Positions 49,301 to 55,534 of a stretch of 64,000 nucleotides of DNA are shown piece after piece (the stretch's first letter is position 1; each line of letters opens with the position of its first letter). Location of the stretch: positions 62,001 through 126,000 of the forward strand of contig JABJHA010000002.1 of assembly GCA_018662005.1 (NCBI GenBank). Direction: 5' to 3'. Source of the stretch: Rhodospirillaceae bacterium (lineage in GTDB: Bacteria > Pseudomonadota > Alphaproteobacteria > Rhodospirillales > JABHCV01). The notes below the pieces were generated by a model that made no database searches, was not told where the DNA came from, and saw only the letters and a list, made by a program, of their open reading frames with translations. The translations under genes were made by a program, and so were the position numbers.

Positions 49301-52300
49301 CGAGATTTTTAATCTTGCCGGTGAATTCGCCGAAGCCTGTGTAGAAATCGACCTCGTCAAATTCCACATCACTGAGGCCCGGAATGGACGAGCCGCTGGG
49401 TAGCAGATCGGCCAGGGTGATCTTGGTGGTGATTTTGACGGTGTACTTGCCATCCGCCGTTTTCGTCGCGACGACTTCGAGGGGCTTGTTGTTGAGCTTC
49501 GATGTGGCGTCGACGAATGAATCCCACTTGCCACCCTTGCGGCTCGCCGTCAGCTTCATGGCGTCCAGTTCAAGGGGCTGGAAAAACGGCAGCGTCACCT
49601 TGGATGTGGAATCAGCGGTAATCGTCACGTCCGTGCCGCCGCCTTGGGTTTTGTCGGCCTCGATATCAAAGGCGAATTCGATTTCCTTGGCGCCCAGCTT
49701 GACGTCGATATCACCCGTTACAGCAACCTGGATATCGCGGGTGCCGCCCTTGTTCTGACCCTTGATAGCGAAATGGGCGTTCTTGAAGGTTACCGGCGCG
49801 CCTGACATTTTCGGTAAGGGCACCGGGGCTGAAATATTCAAGGCATCCAAAATCGCATTTTTAACGCCGCCCGATGGTGTGCCCTTGGCAAACACCTGAA
49901 GGCTTAGCGATCCTGTCAGGGGGAGGCTATCGGATTGGATGCCAGCCTTGCTCAACAGGCTGGCAACCTTTGTGCCTGACTTGATAACCAGAGATCCCTT
50001 CAGGTTAAGGCCCGGATTCAAATCAATCTTTGCAGACGATTTTGCAATAACGGTGCCCAGATCATTTGGAAGCTCAGTCGCATTGATCCCCTTCTCGCCG
50101 TCACCCTTGGGCACCCAGACAAACGCCATGGCATCAAAGGTGGCGTCATCAAGGGCCGAACCAGCCACGGCTGGCACAAAACTGCCGACGCTGAAATCTC
50201 CAAAAGTCACACCAATATGGAGCTTGTTACCGGGGCCACGCTTGAAGGCGGTGACCTGGGTGTCGAGATTTTTGATCTTGCCGGTGAACTCGCCGAACCC
50301 GGTATAGAAATCGACCTCGTCAAATTCCACATCACTGAGACCCGGAATACTTGAGCCGCTTGGCAACAGATCGGCCAGGGTGATCTTGGTTGTGATCTTG
50401 ACCGTGTCCTTGCCATCCGCCGTTTTCGTCGCGACGACTTCCAGGTCCTTGTTGTTAAGCTTTGATTTGGCATCAACCCGCGACGCCCACTTGTTGTCGC
50501 TACGCGTCGCCGTCAGGCTCATACCATCCAGTTCAAGGGGCTCGAAGAACGGCAGCGTAACTTTTGATGTGGAGTCCGCCGTAATCGTCAAATCGGTTTT
50601 CGTCCCCGCTGTTTTGGCGGCGGCGACGTCGAAGGTGAATTCGATTTCCTTTGAGGCCAGCTTGACATCAATGTCGCCATTTACCGCGACATCGACTTCG
50701 CGGGTGCTACCGGTTTGTTTGGTGGAAACCGAGAAGTGGGCATTCTTGAAAGTCAAAGCGTCAGGCGCGCCGGGAATTTTCGGCACCGGCAAAGGCGCGG
50801 TGATGTTCAAGTTGTTAAGAATCGCTTCCTTGATCTGGGCGCTTTCCTGCCCTTTGGCGAACAGGGAAGGATTGATCGAGCCACTCAGGGGCAAGGTATG
50901 ATCAGAGACACCCAAAGATGACAACAGAGAGCCCACCTGACCCGAAGAACTGGCAGCGAAGGTTCCAAACAGGTTAAGGCCTTCCTTGAAGGCGTGGGTC
51001 GGGCCACCGGCCGTCAGGACCTTGTCCACATCGGCGGGAATGTTTGTCGGGGCTGTGGCGCTGGCCTCACCCTTGGGAACCCAGATGAAGGCCATATTGC
51101 TGAAGACGCCTGAATCCAGTGGCGTGCCAGCCAACGGCGGAATGAAAGTTGCCAGGGTGAAGGCGTCGGGCATCACCGCGATTTGCATCTTGCCGCTGCT
51201 TGATGTGCGGTAGAAGGCGATGTTGGCCTCCTCATCGCGCACCTTGATGCGGGTTTCGGCCCAATCCTTGGTAATTTCCAGCTTCTCAAGCTCGATCGCG
51301 CTTAAGCCCGGCGCGTTGAAACCGCCGCCAACAAAATCGGCCAGCGTCAATTTTGTATCGATAATAATATCGTAGGCAGCCCCGCCACCCGCACCGCCGG
51401 TCGAAAGCGCCGCCGTTAGGTCGAGCTCCTTTGAATTCAGCTCGGCGGTGGCTGCAAGACTGACGTCCCAGGCATTATCCTTCTTCGCCGCATTCAGGCT
51501 CAACGTTTTGGTTTCAAAATTGGTGAAGCCGGGGAACGAGAGAGAATCCTTGGTAATTGCGGCCAGTGAAATGGCCGATTGCTGGCCGGTTTTTTCAAGC
51601 AGGAAACTGCCGTCAAACGTCGCCTGCTTACCGGCGACGGAAACGCTCAGTCCATCCTTGACCTGAAATCGAAAATTGCGCGTACCGTTCGTGTTGGAAC
51701 CATCAAAATGCAGGAAACCCTTATCGGCAAATTTGACGAAATTCGGCATACCGGGTGGCTTAAGCGCCGGCAGAGGCATGGTCAGATCGAGATTTTCGAG
51801 CACCGCATTCTTGATCTGCTCACCACCACCGGAGCGGAAGACGGCCGGATCAATGGAGCCACGGATCGGCAATTTCAGACTGGACATACCAACCTGGGTC
51901 AACAGCGAGCCAATGTCGCTGGAGGAAGGGAAGTCCACAGAACCGAACAGGTTGAGCCCGGCCTTGAAGTTCAAGCTGGTGCCGGCGGCTTTCAGTTTAT
52001 CAGCGACGGATTTCTCTAGCCCAGAAACCTGGACACCTGTTTTGGCCTCACCCTGGGGAACCCAGATCACCGCCATGCTTTCAAATTTGGCGCTTTCCAG
52101 TGGCGTTTCGCTTAAGGTCGGGATGAAATTGGCAAGGGTGAAGGTATCGGGCAACACCGCAATCTGCGCCTTGGCATTTGGCGCTGTACGGTAATAGACG
52201 ATAGCGGCTTCGGCTTCCCTGATCTTGATGCGGGCATCGGCGAGGCTTTCGCGGACCACCAGATTTTGCAGTTTTACATCGGAAAAGCCCGGCATGTTCA

Positions 52301-53471
52301 ATTCGGGCGCTACATCTGCAACGGTGAGCTGGGTTGAAACGGCAATGTCGTAGACCGGTTGCGTGGTGCCGGTTTGGCCAGCCGCTACATGCAGGGCCAC
52401 ATCAATATCCTTGTTGTTGATGCTCGATTTGCCGTTAATCGTGACATCCCATTTATCCTGTCGGCCTTTGGCTGCGATGGCCATGTCCTTAATGTCGAAG
52501 GGCCTGAAAAGGGAAATTTTGATGGTACTTTTCGATGTCCCGGTAATGACAAGTTCGCGGGTTGCCGCGGTTCCTTGATCAAGGTCTAACTGGACATTAA
52601 AGACGGCGTCCGCGCCCTTTAGATCAGCGGTCAGCTCGCCGGTCATGGCGACGTCATAAAGGTAGGTGCCTTGTGCGTTCTTCGATGTTTTGATGCCCAG
52701 AACGCCATCCTTGAACGATTTGGAGCCTGGCATGGATTTCAAATCAACGGACGGTATTGGGGCCTGCAATTGAAGGTTATCAAGAACCTGCGCCAAAATC
52801 TTGGCCGAAGCAGCCTGGGCGTCATCTGTTGTTGCACCCGCGTCATAGGCAAAAAGATTTGCCGGCAAGGCGGTGTTAAAGGGCAGGTTGGAACTGGACG
52901 CCCCGGCAGCACTGAGCAGTTCGCCAATTGCCCCGCCGGAAACAGAACCCGTGCCATACAGATTAATCCCTGCCTTCAGATCAAGCGTGTCGCCTACCCC
53001 GGACAGGCTTGCCGACAGAGCCTGTGGCAAGTTGGATTTCGATACACCGGAAGCGCCATTTCCCTGACCAATAAAGATGAAAGCTATGGAATCGAAAGAA
53101 ACCTGATCCAAAGGCGTTCCTGTAGGCAGGGGAACAAAGGTCTTAAGATCGAATTGCTGGGGAATAATTGCAGCGGCAGGATTGTTGCCTACAGAAAAGC
53201 CGATAGCGGTCGACTCGACTCCCTTTACTGTCAGGCTCGCCGTTGTTGTTCCTGAATTCTGGTCTGTATTGACATCACTGACACTTAAAGTCCCAAGCCC
53301 GGGGACATTGGCCAGGGCGGGGATGGCCTGCCCGGCGTTCTGCGTCGTCGATTGGGCGGAAGCCGGGATTGATGTGAATGGCTCCAGAATCAGGGCTAAA
53401 ACAACAAAAAGACATAATTTCCGGGGGTTAATGCCTAACCATTCACCAATTCTTGATTTTCCCAACCGCAC
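40317..53471 (-). CDS. Giant secreted repeat protein with ricin-like and DM9-like C-terminal parts
   Basis: 4384 residues from a GTG (53471) with GGGGG seven bases upstream. A signal peptide ends near IPASAQS (about residue 40). Residues about 45-3250 are ten homologous beta-rich modules of about 320 residues, each with an F-x3-F-[IV]-P-x5-[PA]-L line (near residues 115, 455, 780, 1105, 1425, 1745, 2065, 2385, 2705 and 3030). Modules 4-7 repeat every exactly 321 codons. Then come a further beta-rich part, a coiled coil (about 3490-3560), a ricin-like beta-trefoil region (about 3815-4100, GLCLANQNG, NQKW, GRCLQPHD) and a DM9-like end (about 4250-4384, VPGVVVNRKCVYSE). It starts the leftward operon that includes a secretin and P460 gene. 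A lectin-bearing surface or matrix protein is the best inference. Confidence 0.82.
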   Translation of the reverse strand: MRLGKSRIGEWLGINPRKLCLFVVLALILEPFTSIPASAQSTTQNAGQAIPALANVPGLGTLSVSDVNTDQNSGTTTASLTVKGVESTAIGFSVGNNPAAAIIPQQFDLKTFVPLPTGTPLDQVSFDSIAFIFIGQGNGASGVSKSNLPQALSASLSGVGDTLDLKAGINLYGTGSVSGGAIGELLSAAGASSSNLPFNTALPANLFAYDAGATTDDAQAASAKILAQVLDNLQLQAPIPSVDLKSMPGSKSFKDGVLGIKTSKNAQGTYLYDVAMTGELTADLKGADAVFNVQLDLDQGTAATRELVITGTSKSTIKISLFRPFDIKDMAIAAKGRQDKWDVTINGKSSINNKDIDVALHVAAGQTGTTQPVYDIAVSTQLTVADVAPELNMPGFSDVKLQNLVVRESLADARIKIREAEAAIVYYRTAPNAKAQIAVLPDTFTLANFIPTLSETPLESAKFESMAVIWVPQGEAKTGVQVSGLEKSVADKLKAAGTSLNFKAGLNLFGSVDFPSSSDIGSLLTQVGMSSLKLPIRGSIDPAVFRSGGGEQIKNAVLENLDLTMPLPALKPPGMPNFVKFADKGFLHFDGSNTNGTRNFRFQVKDGLSVSVAGKQATFDGSFLLEKTGQQSAISLAAITKDSLSFPGFTNFETKTLSLNAAKKDNAWDVSLAATAELNSKELDLTAALSTGGAGGGAAYDIIIDTKLTLADFVGGGFNAPGLSAIELEKLEITKDWAETRIKVRDEEANIAFYRTSSSGKMQIAVMPDAFTLATFIPPLAGTPLDSGVFSNMAFIWVPKGEASATAPTNIPADVDKVLTAGGPTHAFKEGLNLFGTFAASSSGQVGSLLSSLGVSDHTLPLSGSINPSLFAKGQESAQIKEAILNNLNITAPLPVPKIPGAPDALTFKNAHFSVSTKQTGSTREVDVAVNGDIDVKLASKEIEFTFDVAAAKTAGTKTDLTITADSTSKVTLPFFEPLELDGMSLTATRSDNKWASRVDAKSKLNNKDLEVVATKTADGKDTVKITTKITLADLLPSGSSIPGLSDVEFDEVDFYTGFGEFTGKIKNLDTQVTAFKRGPGNKLHIGVTFGDFSVGSFVPAVAGSALDDATFDAMAFVWVPKGDGEKGINATELPNDLGTVIAKSSAKIDLNPGLNLKGSLVIKSGTKVASLLSKAGIQSDSLPLTGSLSLQVFAKGTPSGGVKNAILDALNISAPVPLPKMSGAPVTFKNAHFAIKGQNKGGTRDIQVAVTGDIDVKLGAKEIEFAFDIEADKTQGGGTDVTITADSTSKVTLPFFQPLELDAMKLTASRKGGKWDSFVDATSKLNNKPLEVVATKTADGKYTVKITTKITLADLLPSGSSIPGLSDVEFDEVDFYTGFGEFTGKIKNLDTQVTAFKRGPGNKLHIGVTFGDFTVASFVPAVAGSALDDATFDAMAFVWVPKGDGEKAVKASELPNDLGTVISKSSANIDLNPGLNLKGSLVIKSGTKIASLMSKVGIKSNSLPLTGTLSPQVFAKGTPSGGVKNAILDALNISAPLPLPSMAGAPVTFKNAHFAIKGENKDGTRDIKVAVTGAMDVKLGTKEIDFAFDVEADKTQGGGTDVTITADSTSKVTLPFFQPLELDAMKLTATRKDGKWSSYVDAKSKLNNKPLEVVVTRKPNPGEIVKITTKITLADLLPSGTSIPGLSDVEFDEIDFYEGYGEFTGKLKGLDTQVTAFKRGPGNKLHIGVTFGAFTVGSFVPAVAGSAIDDATFDDMAFVWVPKGDGEKGVNASDLPNDLGTVITKSSAKIDLNPGLNLKGSLVIKSGTKVASLMSKAGIKSNSLPLTGSLSPQVFAKGTPSGGVKNAILDALNISAPVPLPSMSGAPVKFKNAHFAIKGEKKGDVRDILVAVTGAIDVSLGSKEIDFAFDIEADKTQGGGTDVTIKADSTSKVTLPFFEPLELDAMKLTASRKDGKWDSFVDATSKINNKPLEVVATKTPDGKDTVKITTKITLADLLPSGSSIPGLSDVEFDEIDFYTGFAEFTGKIKKLDTQVTAFKRGPGNKLHIGVTFGAFSVGSFIPQVSGTALDDATFDNMAFVWVPKGDGEKGVNASDLPNDLGTVITKSSAKIDLNPGLNLKGSLDIKSGTKIASLLGKLNIKSASLPLTGTLSPEVFNKGAPSGGVKNAIIDALDISAPVPLPSMSGAPVSFKKAHFAIKGEKKGETRDILVAVTGDIDVKVGSKDIEFAFDIEADKTVGGGTNLTITADSTKKVTLSLFEPMELDSMNLTATRTSGKWASHVDAKTKINNKEMDVLVTKTEKSESVKITSKITLADLMPGGTSVPGLSDVEIDELDILPGYVEAQLKIKGMDTVITAFRHGGKKYMATNIVKDFDIGSFIPAVKGTPLDDAKFEHMVFVWASKTGAASNLNPTDVPGSIGDQIKFTAEKFAFKPGVNVFGQMVIASTSKVGKLLKHVGISKSSLPLKGALSPSVFGKVKGGSATLKSKILANLDLNIPLPKINLPGVSKVATIKHSKLSIKGVKEAVVVDVIGVLDVSVHSKTVAFDYKVEVKEAAGKPVEVTISGKTVPGTKVTIKMMETFTLSEMDFNMVKAKAGWGWSVAAQSHFKKPIDVSYNHTAAGDKLLNISTKMTAAEIVGDANLPGLDDVELDWIQVRNSFWRLGLTLKGISADIDLIKPSGSSKYQFSMEIDDFSPATFIPDAGNSPLKDVTFKALNLVYSPTKTTRQVKLADLGPDIAWKMRGTKEPVTLKPGLNVFGHLEVHPTGEVATLLKKIGVSKLTLPLNGKFSPKTFIKNHSAADIKNDILDNLDLKIAIPTPHIPEVSKFLTFQNGHLRIKGKTPSGARGIDVGISGDTTVKVKSDSLAFFMDVEYDSPQGSSDKEWKFTGKTIHPWNHPVGIHWLDLTSLSIDIDEKKKSGTSTFDITVNAKTKVGSSSEMDVKVDVHETNGLITDAYFEMDGPIKLGEIPEINKIPEANKFTLTKLIVSEHGIEADSMIAGRATDLFAFHGSGWNLALTQKDFAITEIIPPLKNTPLKHIKFPFAAVMLSEQGLNKPYSELSKVGKDALKDIYSNPSESINIKPGVAFVAGFHPDHAGPMGKTVKGIGVKTEVLVMGEVTGIFGGSDTPKVTLLGKLSEGGSNSLPGFMKMSKSADLDFFITVDPDEFDLGLQVGVNTTIKGDKLLFDAKVQVQVLDDGFGLEVLGQMKGKWHKPFGIPGFSLGNVTVELGTEDGGLKLGFGGSTTLANDTFTMAGDVVISEALVPEAVAFKATATEIPMDFIEEVALNMLAKKIHFDLPQGIMPTFKGIKASPARNGYPATKGTKGVLFAFVSPGAQDASLGLTSEGFGMHGSLNWLGHELGEMKLSVSPTKGLYAQGSIDNFKMGPIDLEENKFLMEASPTKFPLLKINSKIDIIGIKEKFDVVFDSSEIKIHAKGSFSKDITADFTLDLTGLDLDKAKIDMKKADFFIDGKFTLDIPAFIEGPAKKAMNEAFNEMGKGLKKGLKAVKKAQKKVDHLTTKINEERAKVRRERAAAERGLHSAENRVNSLNGSIDHDWHKYHHCHGWKKAFCKARWGIAARFEEGLRDVADEALRLAETLVAHFPLDLDPRVAFYIVERDTAKGVLYIAEKAIEGLDDLDSIMERALDKFADALGKAADIDIKKAEFKGDLRGVITKDEPVDLTLDADLFGLNIHEQFSFKIKDLGYDVEQLGLMGLYALDHLFEKVMKHLPHGFKRHVQAVIGRKIDAKQASQKQELAKYSKDFKGYNKQGKAITARYKAYNAAYVKEQIAIKMSGLDHDPVSLKLKNEYIEVGHTGLCLANQNGFIVQLPCNNKDAENQKWSTTPAFGADSVKEARGFVYLTQGSNCISMDGKWSTVQKKFDNFSFPFPVFKGDNKLKVGGCNNATQYYWKVQKHGDGWMQLANRANDQCLHFYDSNGVPEKAKAEWAPCVGSANQVFRVADSTSPKYHKAKVAFRSDTSGLCFSDASKADDPVHLVNCRGGNVALYDYLVDIEGRVKFINTRTGRCLQPHDYKTGVDLSEAVCTQLDYQWWGAIQVPGGWKIKNAQTGFCTEQEYWVKGAPVAQGSCENWSLNVFAPTTAYSYGTYWKGSSFRESIPLHSKFDAAYTVAERMPAYTLKKHAEERTQLAKLKNDANWAARNVKNGCTPSQNSEHAYWERSKRDAHGWGRFADIARADVEIEIINEQCRRHEAWEARNNASMRARIRSDDYNIEIMRAKLARNAVPAPEPKWYLCRGYNGLHQAWVPGVVVNRKCVYSEPFQGTMIKEPVYDILMEGVGVVWVKNVGGHLPGNAIPTGFWQKPWPATAYSCRTMVNDKTKIGWTWKGQYCRYNHLGNYALSSNFEVLSRADYTVDMLDLTN
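46900..50560. repeat. Tandem 963-bp repeats inside the giant gene (modules 4-7)
   Basis: The DNA phrase ctcgcc-(3-6 nt)-ccctt-ggcaccca recurs at 50094, 49131, 48168 and 47205, each exactly 963 bp apart. An independent anchor (gtcac/gtaac before the cc-aatatg region) recurs at 50206, 49243, 48280 and 47317, also exactly 963 bp apart. Long stretches are near-identical. Outer modules diverge in sequence and spacing (966, 981, about 954-963 bp). The pattern indicates recent duplication or gene conversion. Boundaries are approximate. Confidence 0.9.
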
Positions 53472-53587
53472 TTTTTTGCCCCCATATGAACCACCGAAGA
53501 ACCATACACAAATTCGGTTCCTGAGTCCCAGTCACCCTTACAAGCTAATGGTTAATCGGATTTTCCGACAAGTATCAGATGTAACAT
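53472..53587. promoter_or_regulatory. Upstream region of the giant gene, with a short inverted repeat
   Basis: 116 bp between the CRP-like gene stop and the giant gene's GTG. It holds a perfect short dyad TCGGA (53556-53560), TTT, TCCGA (53564-53568), which could be a weak terminator stem or an operator. No classical CRP site (TGTGA-N6-TCACA) is seen here. A promoter of the operon should lie in this stretch unless the CRP-like gene drives it by readthrough. Confidence 0.45.
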
Positions 53588-54388
53588 TCATGTCTGTTTT
53601 CCAGCCAAAGCAATGTCTTGTAATTTCTTCCGGTCATGAATGTGAAGCACCCTGCCGCGTCTTTCGATGATGTTTTCCTGGTTCAGTTTTGACAGAACCC
53701 TGGCAACCGTCTGTCGCGTTACCCCTGCCCTGGCGGCCAGTTCGAGCTGCGTCGGCACCGGATAAACCCTGTATCTTTGCAGATTTCCGGGATCAGCTTC
53801 CACCTGACCCGCCAATTCGTTACACAACCGCTGTTCCGCATTCATCAGGCTCAGATTTGCAATCCGCTCGTTGGCGTCACGAATAATGACCGCAAGCCTA
53901 CGCAAAAGAACCAGGGCCGGTTTTTCATGGGTAGCGACCAAGTCGAGAAATTGACGCCCGGTTATTTTTCCCACTGCGCATTCGCTCCTGGCAATAACCG
54001 TTGCCGATCGGGGCATATCATCAAGAATGGACAGTTCGCCAAAAAAGTTGCCGGACTTGATCGAATCGTAATGGACATCCCTTCCCGAACGGGAACTTCT
54101 AAGAACCTGAACCTGTCCGGAAAACAGGAAGCAAACATCATGATCCGTTTCGTCCTGGGCAATGATCGTTGCACCGGCGCCATATGTTCGCCAATCAATG
54201 ATCCCAGCTACCTGCTCGCGGACTTCGGGCGAAAGTCCCTGAAAGAAGAGGAACCTGCTCAATGCGGCTTCAGGGGCAAGTTTCGGATCAGGCAGGCCAT
54301 CAGCCGCATCCGGCCAGCTGGCCCCCGACTCACTTTCTGGAATATTTACCCTTTTGCTTATCACTGTTTCGTCCTCAAAAAAATTCAC
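53588..54388 (-). CDS. CRP-like (cyclic-nucleotide-binding) transcriptional regulator
   Basis: 266 residues. An N-terminal extension (about 1-40) is followed by a cNMP-binding domain with phosphate-binding motif GNFFGELSILDDMPRSATVIA, Glu in FGEL and Arg in PRSAT both present, and a C-terminal Crp-type helix-turn-helix with ELAARAGVTRQTVARVLSKL. No FNR cysteine set, so cyclic nucleotide and not iron-sulfur sensing is favoured. It lies 116 bp before the giant gene on the same strand, upstream of an operon containing a class III cyclase. It may be autoregulated: a 27-bp element and a palindrome lie just upstream. Confidence 0.9.
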   Translation of the reverse strand: MNFFEDETVISKRVNIPESESGASWPDAADGLPDPKLAPEAALSRFLFFQGLSPEVREQVAGIIDWRTYGAGATIIAQDETDHDVCFLFSGQVQVLRSSRSGRDVHYDSIKSGNFFGELSILDDMPRSATVIARSECAVGKITGRQFLDLVATHEKPALVLLRRLAVIIRDANERIANLSLMNAEQRLCNELAGQVEADPGNLQRYRVYPVPTQLELAARAGVTRQTVARVLSKLNQENIIERRGRVLHIHDRKKLQDIALAGKQT

Positions 54389-54421
54389 TTGAATAAAATT
54401 TCTGAGGATATTTTTGCGGAT

Positions 54422-54448
54422 AAGTTAATATATAACAAATATATTTTT
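54422..54448. promoter_or_regulatory. Shared 27-bp element, copy A (upstream of CRP-like gene)
   Basis: Reads AAGTTAATAT, one variable base, TAACAAATA, then TTTT after three more bases. It matches the copy at 61665-61691 at 24 of 27 positions in the same orientation. It lies 34-60 bp upstream of the CRP-like gene start on the leftward strand, within promoter distance. Confidence 0.6.
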
Positions 54449-54456
54449 ATCATATT

Positions 54457-54479
54457 TATTATTGAAAATATCAATAATA
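54457..54479. promoter_or_regulatory. 23-bp perfect palindrome upstream of the CRP-like gene
   Basis: Nine-base arms TATTATTGA (54457-54465) and TCAATAATA (54471-54479) with five bases AAATA between. It is 69-91 bp upstream of the CRP-like start. It contains TTGA-N5-TCAA, one base short of the N6 spacing of FNR/CRP half-sites, so the binding protein is uncertain. Structural formation is unlikely to be a strong terminator because it is all A/T apart from one G-C pair. Confidence 0.55.
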
Positions 54480-54532
54480 GCACACATCAGAGCAGACACT
54501 TGGCTGATCAATCAACCAGACGGCCCGGAGAA

Positions 54533-55522
54533 TTATTCGGAAGGTGCTTCTTCTGTAGCGATCCAGATGCTTTCCACTGGATGTCCCAGTTCGTGAAGAT
54601 CGCCAAGAATGGAAACAATGCGCGGCGTCAGTTCCGTAGCTGCGTGGATAAACAACCTGCCATCGGCGGTAAAAACATCGCGAGCCAGGACAGCGCCTTC
54701 GGGCAGTTGGTTTATAGGGCATAACTCACCTTCCAACTGCGGTCGGGCTGATGCCGGTGCGGCCCCGCCCAATACTTCCGGTGCCTGATCAGCTTGTGGT
54801 GTGGCTTCTGATGGATCGGGAAGGCCGCGGGCTTCCACGCCGACAACCTTTTCAGGTTCTTCAGGCAATCCCTTGACTTCGACTGGTCCCGTCTTTTCCT
54901 GCTTCTTTACGGGTTTGACGTTTTGGGGAATTTTTGAATTTCGAAAAAGCGGTTGCTGTTTAGGCAACAGCTCAAGGCCCCGACTGGTCTTTTGTTCGCT
55001 TTCAGGTTTTGAAATTTCTTCGAGAATGCCGTCAACATCCATGGCTGTATAACTATACGTTTCCTTGAGCCAGCTATCCGACTTCACCTGCTTCAACAAT
55101 TTACCCAGACGTTTTTCCAGCCCGTCTTTTGAAACCGGTTTAACCAGGAACGCATTGACATCCAATGCAAGCGCCAAATCGACCAGCCTTTTGTCCGAGT
55201 AACCCGTCAGCATGGCAAAGGGCGTCGCTCGCTTGATATTATTGCTTCCGGTCCTTACTGCCCGCAACAACTGCAGGCCATGGGAAATCGGCATGTTGAA
55301 ATCGGATATAATGACATCAACATCACTGTTTCCGGCACTCAGCACCTGCAGCGCCTCTTCGCCGTTTTCAGCGTACAGAACATCAAGGCACCCCAGTGAA
55401 TTCAACATCCTGGCGACAGTCGTTCGACTGAATTTCTCGTCATCGACAAGCAGGATTGTCATCCCCCTTAACATTTGAGACGTTATGTTCAGATGGGTCG
55501 ATGCGTGGATGTCGGACGTCAT
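54533..55522 (-). CDS. Response regulator with C-terminal domain of unknown type
   Basis: 329 residues. The receiver at about 20-145 has the acidic pair ILLVDDEKFSR, phospho-acceptor Asp in VDVIISDFNMPISHG, and the switch Lys in AFLVKPVS. A charged low-complexity linker (about 165-265) follows. The C-terminus (about 265-329) has LPEGAVLARDVFTADGRLFI, a short domain often seen next to HD-GYP and other c-di-GMP modules; no HD-GYP motif is present. No DNA-binding domain, so output is by protein contact. It follows the hybrid kinase stop by 12 bp. Confidence 0.85.
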   Translation of the reverse strand: MTSDIHASTHLNITSQMLRGMTILLVDDEKFSRTTVARMLNSLGCLDVLYAENGEEALQVLSAGNSDVDVIISDFNMPISHGLQLLRAVRTGSNNIKRATPFAMLTGYSDKRLVDLALALDVNAFLVKPVSKDGLEKRLGKLLKQVKSDSWLKETYSYTAMDVDGILEEISKPESEQKTSRGLELLPKQQPLFRNSKIPQNVKPVKKQEKTGPVEVKGLPEEPEKVVGVEARGLPDPSEATPQADQAPEVLGGAAPASARPQLEGELCPINQLPEGAVLARDVFTADGRLFIHAATELTPRIVSILGDLHELGHPVESIWIATEEAPSE

Positions 55523-55534
55523 AGAAACTGGCCC

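Noticed and set aside
46900-50560. Regular repeats suggesting a CRISPR array
   Set aside because: The unit is 963 bp, is translated in one frame and has no short repeat/spacer alternation.
53588-54388. FNR (oxygen-sensing) identity for the CRP/FNR-family gene
   Set aside because: No cysteine set for a 4Fe-4S cluster, while the cyclic-nucleotide phosphate-binding motif is kept.
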